A stretch of 64,000 nt of DNA from Shimia_B sp039815465 (GTDB lineage: Bacteria; Pseudomonadota; Alphaproteobacteria; Rhodobacterales; Rhodobacteraceae): positions 248,001 to 312,000 of the forward strand of contig JBCBZG010000002.1 in NCBI GenBank assembly GCA_039815465.1. Reading direction: 5' to 3'. Both the position numbers and the translations under genes were made by a program. Each line of letters begins with the position of its first letter. The stretch's first letter is position 1. This document shows positions 8,339-16,364 of this stretch, piece by piece. Below the pieces are notes generated by a model. That model saw only the letters and a program-made list of their open reading frames with translations, searched no databases and had not been told where the DNA came from.

Positions 8339-9574
8339 ATGCCCATACTTGTGATGAAATTCGGCGGCACATCCGTCGCCACGCTCGACCGTATCCGCCG
8401 CGCCGCAAAGCGCGTGGGGCGCGAAGTTGCCAATGGCTATGACGTGATCGTCATCGTCTCCGCCATGTCTGGGGAGACCAACAAGCTCGTGGGCTTCGTG
8501 GGGGAGACCTCCCCGCTTTATGACGCGCGGGAATACGACGCCGTCGTCAGCTCTGGCGAGAACGTAACCGCGGGGCTCATGGCGCTGACCTTGCAGGAGA
8601 TGGACGTGCCCGCGCGGTCCTGGCAGGGCTGGCAGGTGCCGGTGCGCACGACCTCTGCCCACTCTGCCGCGCGGATTGAGGAGATCCCGAGCGACAACAT
8701 CCTCGCCAAATTCGACGAGGGCATGAAGGTCGCCGTCGTCGCGGGCTTCCAGGGTGTGAGCCCGGAGGGTCGCATCACGACGCTGGGGCGTGGTGGGTCC
8801 GACACGACGGCTGTGGCATTCGCGGCGGCGTTCGACGCGGAGCGCTGCGATATCTACACCGATGTCGACGGCGTCTACACCACCGACCCGCGCATCGCCG
8901 ACAAGGCCCGCAAGCTCGACAAGATCGCGTTTGAGGAGATGCTGGAGCTCGCATCCCTTGGCGCGAAGGTCCTGCAAACCCGCTCTGTCGAGCTCGCGAT
9001 GCGCTATAAGGTCAAGCTGCGCGTGTTGAGCTCATTCGAAGAAATGTCCGACGAGGCGGGAACGCTCGTCTGCGACGAGGAGGAAATCATGGAATCCAAT
9101 GTGGTGAGCGGCGTGGCCTACAGCCGCGATGAAGCGAAGATGACCCTGATCTCTGTCGCGGACCGTCCGGGGATCGCCGCGTCTATCTTTGGCCCCTTGG
9201 CCGACGCCGGTGTGAACGTGGACATGATCGTCCAGAACATCGCCGAGGAAGGCCGCACCGACATGACGTTCTCCTGCCCCACCGACCAGGTGGCGCGGGC
9301 GCGGAAGGCCATGGAAGATGCCAAGGCTAGGGACGAGATCAACTTCCACGATCTGGTGGCGGATGAAAACGTGGCTAAGGTGTCTATCGTGGGGATCGGC
9401 ATGCGCTCCCACGCGGGGGTTGCGTCCAAAATGTTTTCGACGCTGCGCGACGAGGGCATCAACATCCGCGTGATCACCACGTCGGAGATCAAGGTGAGCG
9501 TGCTCATCGACCGCAAGTATATGGAGCTCGCGGTGCAAGCGCTCCATGATGCGTTTGAGTTGGAAAAGGCTTAA
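8339..9574 (+). CDS. lysC: Aspartate kinase, 411 aa
   Basis: First step of the aspartate pathway to lysine, threonine and methionine (ATP + aspartate to aspartyl phosphate). The kinase domain starts with MKFGGTSVA (Lys7), contains GRGGSDTTAVAFA and TDVDGVYTTDPR, and ends near residue 250. Two ACT domains (about 265-335 and 345-411) follow, as in lysine/threonine-sensitive enzymes. The ATG at 8339 is used because family members start exactly at this block; upstream in-frame sequence has no homology. Threonine synthase (26.7-28.1 kb) is in the same pathway. Confidence 0.95.
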   Translation: MPILVMKFGGTSVATLDRIRRAAKRVGREVANGYDVIVIVSAMSGETNKLVGFVGETSPLYDAREYDAVVSSGENVTAGLMALTLQEMDVPARSWQGWQVPVRTTSAHSAARIEEIPSDNILAKFDEGMKVAVVAGFQGVSPEGRITTLGRGGSDTTAVAFAAAFDAERCDIYTDVDGVYTTDPRIADKARKLDKIAFEEMLELASLGAKVLQTRSVELAMRYKVKLRVLSSFEEMSDEAGTLVCDEEEIMESNVVSGVAYSRDEAKMTLISVADRPGIAASIFGPLADAGVNVDMIVQNIAEEGRTDMTFSCPTDQVARARKAMEDAKARDEINFHDLVADENVAKVSIVGIGMRSHAGVASKMFSTLRDEGINIRVITTSEIKVSVLIDRKYMELAVQALHDAFELEKA

Positions 9575-9588
9575 GCGGCCCTGCAATC

Positions 9589-9744
9589 GGGGGCGGAATC
9601 AAAGCGAAGCCGCCGCCCCCTCGACGGGCCGCCCCCACTGCACGTCGATACTTTCCAACCGGCGCGTACCTTCGGCAGCAGAGCCATCTGGCTGCCATAA
9701 AGTGCGCCGCAGAAACCCCTGATCGACGCACCGCGGCCCGACGA
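9589..9744 (+). repeat. Structured intergenic repeat family C, copy 1
   Basis: Hairpin GGGGGCGG/CCGCCCCC (9589-9596, 9613-9620) encloses AATCAAAGC-GAA-GC. A distant stem follows: TCGACGGGCC at 9621-9630 pairs with GGCCCGACGA at 9735-9744 (one mismatch). It encloses about 100 bases, including the conserved CCATAAAGTGC. The element lies between the convergent ends of lysC and the outer-membrane protein gene. Confidence 0.75.
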
Positions 9745-9761
9745 TGGGGCTGTTTTTGCAC

Positions 9762-10400
9762 TTAGAATGCGAACTTGAAGCCTACCGACACGTCGAAGGT
9801 GTCATAGTCCACGGTCGCCGTCCCACCACCCGCCCGGTCCAGCGTCATCTCTCCCACCGTGAAGTAGCGCACATCACCAAGGACGGAGATCTGGTCGGTG
9901 ATCTGATACGCCACCCCAGCGATGGCCTGCAGCGCGGTGCCGCCGCGGCCGGAGAACTCGCCCGCCTCAGGCCCGGCGTCGATGTCGATGTCCATCTCGG
10001 TCACGACACCGATCCCTGCCCCGACATAGGGCCGCCAGGGCGCACCCGCGACAGTCTCAAAGCTGTAGATCGCATTGACCATCGCCGCGGTGGAGGCCAG
10101 GTCGCCGCCGGTGCCAATGGCCGCAGACAGGTCGCTGGCATCCCCGCTGCGGTAGGCCCACTCAAGCTCTACCGCCATATTGCGCTCTGGGTACGCCCAG
10201 CCGATGCTGCCCCCGGCCAAAAGCCCGGGATCAAAGCCGAGCCCGGTTTGGGTCGGCGCCGCCCCCACCGTGGCGTCGGTACTCGATAGCTGGGACATCC
10301 CGGCAAAGCCTTTGACATAGAGCCCGTCCGCGGAGGCCGCGCCGCCGAGGGTGAGCAAAGCCAAAGCGCCCGCAAGGGCTGGGATAGAGGTGGTGTGCAT
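9762..10400 (-). CDS. Outer-membrane beta-barrel protein, 212 aa
   Basis: A cleavable signal peptide ends around ASA at residues 22-24. It is followed by GLYVKGFAGMSQL, alternating amphipathic strands (NMAVELEWAYRSGD, WRPYVGAGIGVVTEMD, YQITDQISVLGDVRYF) and a C-terminal FDVSVGFKFAF. The aromatic terminal residue is the usual BAM recognition signal. It fits the Omp25/OmpA-like small barrel (8-strand) porin family common in alphaproteobacteria. AAGGATG precedes the ATG. It may be structural or a small porin; no ligand can be inferred. Confidence 0.85.
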   Translation of the reverse strand: MHTTSIPALAGALALLTLGGAASADGLYVKGFAGMSQLSSTDATVGAAPTQTGLGFDPGLLAGGSIGWAYPERNMAVELEWAYRSGDASDLSAAIGTGGDLASTAAMVNAIYSFETVAGAPWRPYVGAGIGVVTEMDIDIDAGPEAGEFSGRGGTALQAIAGVAYQITDQISVLGDVRYFTVGEMTLDRAGGGTATVDYDTFDVSVGFKFAF

Positions 10401-10499
10401 GTCGCATCCTTTGTCGTCATCGTGGTGACGATCAGGTCACGTGGCGCGCCGCGATCTCAAGCGGTCCTGCACGAACGGCACGCGCCAATGCACGAACGG

Positions 10500-11264
10500 T
10501 CACAGGGCGGCGGCGACCTCGCGCCGTCGCGCGCGGCTCACGGGCAGCCGCTGACCGTTGGACAGCACACACACCGCGCGCGCGCCCTGTCGCTCCAGCG
10601 TCTCGATGTGGCGCAGGGCCGCCCAGTGGGATCGGTGGAGCTGCACGCCCGGCACCTCACTGGCGACGTCGCTGATCGCGCCGCTGATGGGGTAAAGCAC
10701 GAGCGCTTCGCCCTGGGTCGTTGTCACGCGGGTGTAGTGCAGCTCCGCCGACAGGCTGATCAGATCGCGGCCAAGCGCCTTTGGCAGCGTGGCCCAGAGC
10801 CCCGTCTCCACTGCGGGTTCGGGCAGGGCCGCGCGGTCGGGAACGGCAAGGATGTGGCGCCCATTGAGCCCGAGCCAGACCAGCATCACGAGGGGGGCGA
10901 GCGCGAGGGCCTCTGTCCCGATCTCAAGCCAGAGCGCGCCGTCATCCTCGATCTCCCCCACGACGGGAAAGACCCGGTCGAGCGCGACGGCCACGGGCGC
11001 AAAGGTGACGGCCCCAAGCGCGCCGCTCGCAGCGGTCTGCGCGATGGCCGCGACCCGACCGCCCCGGCGGTAGCGCGCGAGCGCCGCTTGCCAAAGTTGG
11101 CATAGCGCGAGGAGCGGCACGATATGGCAGCTCCAAAACAGGACCCGCATGGGCGCGCTGAGCCCGCGGGACGGCGCCGGGTCGAGCAAGGTAAAGACCA
11201 GGATCAACACAACCGCCGCGAGCGCGAGCCACGTAGGCCAGCGCAGAGCTGGCGCAGAGGTCAC
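10500..11264 (-). CDS. Membrane-bound LytTR DNA-binding regulator, 254 aa
   Basis: The N-terminal half has about four hydrophobic segments (WLALAAVVLILVFTLL, VLFWSCHIVPLLALCQL, ALGAVTFAPVAVAL, ALALAPLVMLVWLGL). The C-terminal part (about residues 160-250) is a LytTR domain: LISLSAELHYTRVTT, then VQLHRSHWAAL and SNGQRLPVSRARRREV. LytTR proteins bind direct repeats in promoters. The GTG at 11264, 7 bases after the upstream MFS stop, is taken as the start; an ATG at 11333 would overlap the MFS gene by about 60 bases. A protein of the same architecture is encoded at 59.7 kb. Confidence 0.8.
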   Translation of the reverse strand: MTSAPALRWPTWLALAAVVLILVFTLLDPAPSRGLSAPMRVLFWSCHIVPLLALCQLWQAALARYRRGGRVAAIAQTAASGALGAVTFAPVAVALDRVFPVVGEIEDDGALWLEIGTEALALAPLVMLVWLGLNGRHILAVPDRAALPEPAVETGLWATLPKALGRDLISLSAELHYTRVTTTQGEALVLYPISGAISDVASEVPGVQLHRSHWAALRHIETLERQGARAVCVLSNGQRLPVSRARRREVAAAL

Positions 11265-11271
11265 AGGGTGG

Positions 11272-12534
11272 TTAGGCGGGGCCACGCTGACCCTCGCGCG
11301 CGAACCCGGACCCAAGCACCCGCCAGGACGCAAGCGTCAGCACGAGCGCGCCCAGCGCTGTGGCGTAAAGCGGCACGGTGATCGCCACCCCGCGCTCAAG
11401 CGGCCCATCGGCCAAGTTAATCATAGCCCCCGACAGCATCAGCCCCAGCGGCATCATCCCCCACGCCAGAAGCCGGTAGACACTGTTCACGCGCCCCAAA
11501 AGGTCGGGCGGCGTTACACGCTGGCGGTGGGACACGGTGACCGTGTTCCAGATCACACCGGTGGGCTGGAACGCCACCATCACGAGCGCCAGCGCGACGG
11601 CGCCGGGCGCCACCGGGATCGCCACAAAGGCCACAAAAGACGCAAACAGCATCCACTGCGCCGTGCGCCCCTGCCCTAGCCGCTTGATCACACGGTCGCC
11701 GATCATGCTGCCCGCGATCCCGCCCACGGCCCCGGCAGCCAGGATTAGGCCATAGGCCGGGGCGCCGAGGCCCAGGTTCTCTTGCACATGCAGCACGAGC
11801 GCCACGGTGATCATCATCCAAAGCAGGTTCCAGATGCCTGTGATCAACGCCAGCGCCGTGAGCAAACGCGAGCCTAGCAGGAATGTTAGCCCCTCCCTCA
11901 GCTCTTCACGCCAGGGCGCGCGGGCCCGCGGGGGCGGACGAAAGGCCCCCGGGATCGCCAGCAAAAGGAGCGCAGCGACCGCAAACGCACCGGCGTTGAG
12001 CGCAAAGGGGCTCCACACCGCGGCGGCGATCAGAAACGCGCCGAGCGCCGGACCGAGGAGCTCGTTTCCCACAATCTCCACCGACCACAGGCGCCCATTG
12101 GCGCGTTCGAGCTGATCATGGGGCACGAGCGCGGGCAGCATGGTCTGCGCCGCGTTGTCGCGAAACACCTCTGCCGTGCCCACGGCCAGCGCCGCGAAAA
12201 GCAGCACCACAAACAGGCCGGGGAGCGCCACCCCCTCCGCCGCTGGTTCGGGGAGCGGGTGCGCCAGGAACACAGCCACCGCCGCCCCTGCAAAGGCCCC
12301 CGCCCGCGCCACATCCATCCATAGGATCAGCGCCCGGCGGTCCACGCGATCGGCCACGATCCCGGCGGGCAGCGCAAAGACAAACCACGGCAGCCGGAGC
12401 GCCACCGGCATCAACGCCACCAAAAACGCATCCCGCGTCAAAAGCGTCGCCACCCAGGCCCAAACCACCGTTGCAATCCCGTCCGCGAGGTTGGTGAGCC
12501 CACTGGCCGCGACAAAGCGTGCGAATACCGTCAT
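11272..12534 (-). CDS. MFS transporter (EntS/MFS_3 type), 420 aa
   Basis: About twelve transmembrane helices, with the MFS loop motif ADRVDRRALI between helices 2 and 3 and GDRVIKRLGQGR at the matching place in the second half. The pattern NAAQTMLPALVPHDQLERANG is typical of the EntS-like exporter subgroup. It is likely a proton-driven efflux pump; the substrate is unknown. The ATG at 12534 is chosen because the family N-terminus (FARFVAASGLTNLADG) starts there; a further in-frame ATG at 12573 is possible. It is divergent from ptsP and runs into the LytTR gene. Confidence 0.85.
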   Translation of the reverse strand: MTVFARFVAASGLTNLADGIATVVWAWVATLLTRDAFLVALMPVALRLPWFVFALPAGIVADRVDRRALILWMDVARAGAFAGAAVAVFLAHPLPEPAAEGVALPGLFVVLLFAALAVGTAEVFRDNAAQTMLPALVPHDQLERANGRLWSVEIVGNELLGPALGAFLIAAAVWSPFALNAGAFAVAALLLLAIPGAFRPPPRARAPWREELREGLTFLLGSRLLTALALITGIWNLLWMMITVALVLHVQENLGLGAPAYGLILAAGAVGGIAGSMIGDRVIKRLGQGRTAQWMLFASFVAFVAIPVAPGAVALALVMVAFQPTGVIWNTVTVSHRQRVTPPDLLGRVNSVYRLLAWGMMPLGLMLSGAMINLADGPLERGVAITVPLYATALGALVLTLASWRVLGSGFAREGQRGPA

Positions 12535-12641
12535 GGCGCTATCAGGGCAGTCTGACAGGGGCGCGTCAACCATCCACGATTGCCCGACGCGAAAGGAGCG
12601 GCTAGGAGTCCCACTAACGACCGGGAGACGAGCCAACCGCC

Positions 12642-14882
12642 ATGAGCGCACCGACCGAAACAGAGAGCCGCAAGCTCCTGGGCCGCCTCCGCGCGGCCAT
12701 GGCCGATGATACATCCGGCCAAGCCCGGCTCGACCGCATTGTGGAGCTGACTGCGGCCTCCATGGAAACGGAGGTCTGTTCCATCTACCTTTTTCGCGAC
12801 GCCGAAACGATGGAGCTTTGCGCCACCGAGGGTTTGAACAAAGAGGCCGTGCACCAGACCCGGATGCGCCTGAACGAAGGCCTCGTGGGGCGTGTGGCGC
12901 GCACGGGCAAGGTCGTGAACACCGCCGACGCGCCCTCCACCCGCGGGTTCCGCTACATGCCCGAAACCGGGGAGGAGGTCTTTTCCGCGTTCTGCGGCGT
13001 GCCGATCCAGCGGCTGGGCGTCCCGCAGGGTGTGCTCGTCGTGCAGTCGAAAACCGCCAGGCAGTATAGCGACGACGAGGTCTACGCGCTCGAAGTGGTG
13101 GCGATGGTCCTGGCCGAGATGACCGAACTCGGCGAGCTGACGGCCCGCGACGACTACGTCATCGCCCGCCACAGCCAGCCCGCCATGATGCGCGGCGTGG
13201 TGGGGCAAGAGGGCGTGGCCGTGGGCCATGTCCACCTGCACGAACCGCGCGTGGTGGTGACGAACCCGTTTTCCGACGACCCAGACGCCGAGCTTGCGCG
13301 CCTCAACGCCGCGCTCGACGAGCTGCGGATTTCCGTGGATGCGCTCCTTGCGGGCGCCCAGACGGGCACCAAGGACGAGATCGAGGTGGTCGAGACATTC
13401 CGCATGTTCGCCAATTCCCGCGGCTGGCGGCGCCGGATGGAGGGCGACATCGCCAGCGGCCTGTCGGCTGAGGCGGCGGTGGAAAAGGAACAGAGCCAGG
13501 CACGCACGCGGCTCAGCCAAGTGCCCGACGCGTACCTGCGCGACCGGCTCCACGACCTCGATGACCTATCAAACCGCTTGCTGCGCATCCTGACGGGCCA
13601 GGGCGACACGGCAGAGATGCCCGATGACGCCGTGCTCGTGGCCCGCAATATCGGTCCCGCGGAGCTGCTGGAATATGGCCGCGACCTGCGCGGGATCGTG
13701 CTCGAAGAAGGCTCCGTCGGGTCCCACGCGGCAGTGATCGCGCGCGCCTGGGCGATCCCGCTGATCATCAACGTGCCTGGCATCACGACCGAGGCGCTCA
13801 ACGGCGATCACATCATGATCGACGGCGAACAGGGCATCGTGCACCTGCGCCCGGACGACACGGTCAAATCCGCCTTTTCCGACAAGGTCGCCATGCAGGC
13901 CGCCGCGCAGGAGCGCTATGCCTCGCTCCGCGATCTGCCGGCCCAGGCGCAATGCGGGTCGGTGGTGACACTGACGATGAATGCGGGGCTCATGGCCGAC
14001 CTGCCATCGCTGCCCACATCAGGGGCGGAGGGCGTCGGGCTTTTCCGCACGGAGCTTCAATTCCTAGTCCGCAACCAGATGCCCAAACGGGCGGAGCTTG
14101 TGGCGCTCTATAAGCGGGTGATGGACGCCGCCGGGGGCAAGCCGGTGGTGTTTCGCACCCTCGATATCGGCTCCGACAAGGTGCTGCCCTACATGAAACC
14201 CAATGACGAGCCGAACCCAGCGCTCGGTTGGCGCGCGATCCGCGTGGGGCTCGACCGGCCGGGGATGCTGCGGATGCAGCTCCAGGCCCTGATCCGCGCC
14301 GCGGAAGGCCGCGAGCTGCGTGTCATGTTCCCGTTTGTGGCGCAGTTCGAGGAATACCGGGACGCGAAAGCCGAGCTTGATAAGGCGATGGAGCGGGAGG
14401 CGCGGCTAGGCCACGTGCTCCCCTCCGATATCCGCGTCGGCGCGATGCTGGAGACCCCATCGCTCGCCTTCGCGCCGCGCAAATTCTACGAGGAAGTGGA
14501 GTTCATCTCCATCGGCGGCAACGACCTAAAGCAGTTCTTCTTTGCCGCCGACCGCGAGAATGAACGCGTGCGCCGCCGCTATGATACCCTCAACGTCAGT
14601 TTCCTGAGCTTTATCGAACAGATCGTGGCCCGCTGCGTGACGACCGGCACCCCGCTCAGCTTCTGCGGGGAAGATGCGGGCCGCCCGCTGGAGGCGATGT
14701 GCCTCAGCGCCATGGGCTTGCGCAGCTTGTCCATGCGCCCGGCCTCCATCGGACCGGTCAAACACGCGCTGCGCCGGGTAAACCTAGATGAGCTAAAGGC
14801 CGTCATAGACGCCGCCCGCGCCGCAGGCGTGCAATCTGTGCGCCAGCCCGTGCGCCAGTGGATGGAGGAGCGGAGCAGGTAG
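12642..14882 (+). CDS. ptsP: Phosphoenolpyruvate-protein phosphotransferase, EI-Ntr, 746 aa
   Basis: Enzyme I of the nitrogen PTS: takes phosphate from PEP and passes it to NPr. An N-terminal GAF domain (about residues 20-165: RIVELTAASMETEVCSIYLF) distinguishes it from sugar-PTS EI. The phosphohistidine domain has GSVGSHAAVIARAWAIPLI with the active His at residue 362. The C-terminal PEP-binding barrel shows GVGLFRTELQFL, MFPFVAQFEEYRDA, GAMLETPS and SFCGEDAGRPLEAM. Length fits the family (about 740-760 aa). NPr and EIIA-Ntr genes are not in the window. Confidence 0.95.
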   Translation: MSAPTETESRKLLGRLRAAMADDTSGQARLDRIVELTAASMETEVCSIYLFRDAETMELCATEGLNKEAVHQTRMRLNEGLVGRVARTGKVVNTADAPSTRGFRYMPETGEEVFSAFCGVPIQRLGVPQGVLVVQSKTARQYSDDEVYALEVVAMVLAEMTELGELTARDDYVIARHSQPAMMRGVVGQEGVAVGHVHLHEPRVVVTNPFSDDPDAELARLNAALDELRISVDALLAGAQTGTKDEIEVVETFRMFANSRGWRRRMEGDIASGLSAEAAVEKEQSQARTRLSQVPDAYLRDRLHDLDDLSNRLLRILTGQGDTAEMPDDAVLVARNIGPAELLEYGRDLRGIVLEEGSVGSHAAVIARAWAIPLIINVPGITTEALNGDHIMIDGEQGIVHLRPDDTVKSAFSDKVAMQAAAQERYASLRDLPAQAQCGSVVTLTMNAGLMADLPSLPTSGAEGVGLFRTELQFLVRNQMPKRAELVALYKRVMDAAGGKPVVFRTLDIGSDKVLPYMKPNDEPNPALGWRAIRVGLDRPGMLRMQLQALIRAAEGRELRVMFPFVAQFEEYRDAKAELDKAMEREARLGHVLPSDIRVGAMLETPSLAFAPRKFYEEVEFISIGGNDLKQFFFAADRENERVRRRYDTLNVSFLSFIEQIVARCVTTGTPLSFCGEDAGRPLEAMCLSAMGLRSLSMRPASIGPVKHALRRVNLDELKAVIDAARAAGVQSVRQPVRQWMEERSR

Positions 14883-14938
14883 TCTGCGCCCGCTTCGCAA
14901 ACCTAACTGTCTCGAAGACTCCTACTTAGCGGCTATGT

Positions 14939-15017
14939 ACTCGCCCGACGGCAACGTCGGGCCGCGCCGGTCCGCCCCCGCGGGGCGGCGCGAACGCCAC
15001 CCCTCGGACCGGAGCTA
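14939..15017 (+). repeat. Structured repeat family B, copy 1
   Basis: 79 bases, identical at 76 positions to 49512-49590. A hairpin GCCCGACG-GCAA-CGTCGGGC (14943-14962) is followed by CCGGTCCG (14967-14974) pairing with CGGACCGG (15005-15012). The latter stem encloses a CCGCCCC/GGGGCGG hairpin and the conserved GAACGCCACCCC. It lies between the convergent ends of ptsP and a GNAT gene. Confidence 0.85.
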
Positions 15018-15037
15018 CAGCTCGCAAGTTCTAACGG

Positions 15038-15523
15038 TTAAAACCCACGGTCTACCAAGCCGGTGACACCCTGCCACGCCCCCGGCTGCAGATCATAGCC
15101 CAACACCCGCTCCGGGTTCGTCGGCGGCGGCATTGTCACGAGATCGAGGCGGCGGAACCCAAAGCGCCCGTAATACGGAGCATCCCCCACGAGCAGCACC
15201 CGCGCCCAGCCCACCGTCCGCGCAGCGTCGAGTGAACTTTCCATCAGAAGCCCACCCAGCCCCTCCCCCTGCCGGGTCGGGTGGACGGCGATGGGCCCAA
15301 GCAGCAGCGCGCGGCTCTCCCCCACCCGGATCGGCCAATACCGGATCGCACCGGCGAGGATATCGTCACCGTCGCGCGCCGTCAGGCACAGCGCCGCAAC
15401 CCGCGGCACGCCCTCGCGCAAGCGGTAGGAGGACAGCCCCTCCCGCCCCGGACCAAAGCAGGTGTCGAGAAGCGCTTCGACCTCCCACCAATCCTCGGCC
15501 CGCTCTTCGGTCAGCCGATACAT
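15038..15523 (-). CDS. GNAT-family N-acetyltransferase, 161 aa
   Basis: The acetyl-CoA binding motif A is clear: LLLGPIAVHPTRQGEGLGGLLM (about residues 73-93), followed by the PYYGRFGFRR motif B region. It resembles the YhbS-like group of small-molecule or protein acetyltransferases. The substrate is unknown. It is convergent with ptsP, with a family B repeat between them. Confidence 0.85.
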   Translation of the reverse strand: MYRLTEERAEDWWEVEALLDTCFGPGREGLSSYRLREGVPRVAALCLTARDGDDILAGAIRYWPIRVGESRALLLGPIAVHPTRQGEGLGGLLMESSLDAARTVGWARVLLVGDAPYYGRFGFRRLDLVTMPPPTNPERVLGYDLQPGAWQGVTGLVDRGF

Positions 15524-15613
15524 CGCCGCCCGTCCCTCGCCTGATGCCCAAATTTCGCTGGCAGGCGCGCTAGCACAGCGCTAGCTCTGCCGCAAACGCC
15601 GAAAGGAAGTCCG

Positions 15614-16216
15614 ATGTTCTACCGCCCCAAAGATGGCCATGGCCTGCCCCATAATCCGTTCAACGCCATAGTCACCCCGCGGCCCATCGGCTGGATCTCG
15701 ACCCGGGGACGCGCGGGCGACAACCTTGCGCCCTACTCCTTTTTCAATGCCGTGGCCTATGTGCCGCCCCAGGTGATGTTCGCCTCCACCGGACAAAAGG
15801 ACGACCGTCGGGGGACCAAAGACAGCGTGTCTCAGCTGCGCGAGACGGGGGTGTTCTGCGTGAACGTGGTGGAATACGGCGCGCGCGACACCATGAATGC
15901 CTCCGCCGGGATGCACGCGGCTGGCACCGATGAGTTCGCCGTCGCGGACGCGGCAAAGGCCGAATGTGACACCATCGACTGCCCCCGCGTCGCAGGCGCA
16001 CCCGCCTCGCTCGAATGCCGCGTGACCCAGATCGTACGCCTGGCGGGGGAAGCGAATTTCGTCGTGTTCGGCGAAGTCACCGGCGTCCATATGCGCGATG
16101 ACTGCCTGATCGACGGCCTTTTCGACGTCACAAAGTTCGAGCCCCTCGCCCGCCTCGGCTACCGCGACTACGCCCGCGTGAGCGCGCTTTTTTCCCTCAA
16201 ACGCCCCGGCGAGTAG
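15614..16216 (+). CDS. Flavin reductase-like (NTAB/DIM6) domain protein, 200 aa
   Basis: The split-barrel FMN-binding flavin reductase fold is recognisable from NAIVTPRPIGWIST, NLAPYSFFNAV, PPQVMFAS and the DSVSQLRETGVFCVNVV block. Relatives reduce FMN with NAD(P)H for two-component monooxygenases, or act alone. No monooxygenase partner gene lies beside it. A good ribosome-binding site (AAAGGAAG) precedes the ATG. Confidence 0.85.
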   Translation: MFYRPKDGHGLPHNPFNAIVTPRPIGWISTRGRAGDNLAPYSFFNAVAYVPPQVMFASTGQKDDRRGTKDSVSQLRETGVFCVNVVEYGARDTMNASAGMHAAGTDEFAVADAAKAECDTIDCPRVAGAPASLECRVTQIVRLAGEANFVVFGEVTGVHMRDDCLIDGLFDVTKFEPLARLGYRDYARVSALFSLKRPGE

Positions 16217-16238
16217 ACCCTAGGAGTTGGTCGGGGGC

Positions 16239-16358
16239 GCAAAACTCTTTCAAAGAGTTTTGCCAAGGATTTTTGAAAAATCCTTCCCGCGCAGCGGCCA
16301 CCGCCGCGCACGGAAAATTCTTGCGAAGAATTTTGCTAAGACTTTTTGGAAAAGTCTT
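16239..16358. repeat. Family A palindrome cluster, four hairpins
   Basis: Four perfect inverted repeats in 120 bases between convergent genes: 16239-16263 (12-bp arms, centre C), 16265-16285 (10-bp arms, centre G), 16314-16334 (9-bp arms, gcg centre) and 16338-16358 (9-bp arms, tgg centre). Cores are AT-rich (CTTTCAAAG, TTTTTGAAAAA) and outer arms vary. They could terminate both the flavin reductase and SulP transcripts. Confidence 0.8.
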
Positions 16359-16364
16359 TGGCGC

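Noticed and set aside
6821..8977. 718-codon minus-strand frame
   Set aside because: Antisense to the serine hydrolase and lysC, no recognisable motif.
9589..9744. Reading family C as a known riboswitch or tRNA-like RNA
   Set aside because: No known aptamer core was recognised; copies lie at gene 3' ends and not before regulated genes; no TPsiC-like GTTCGA arm.
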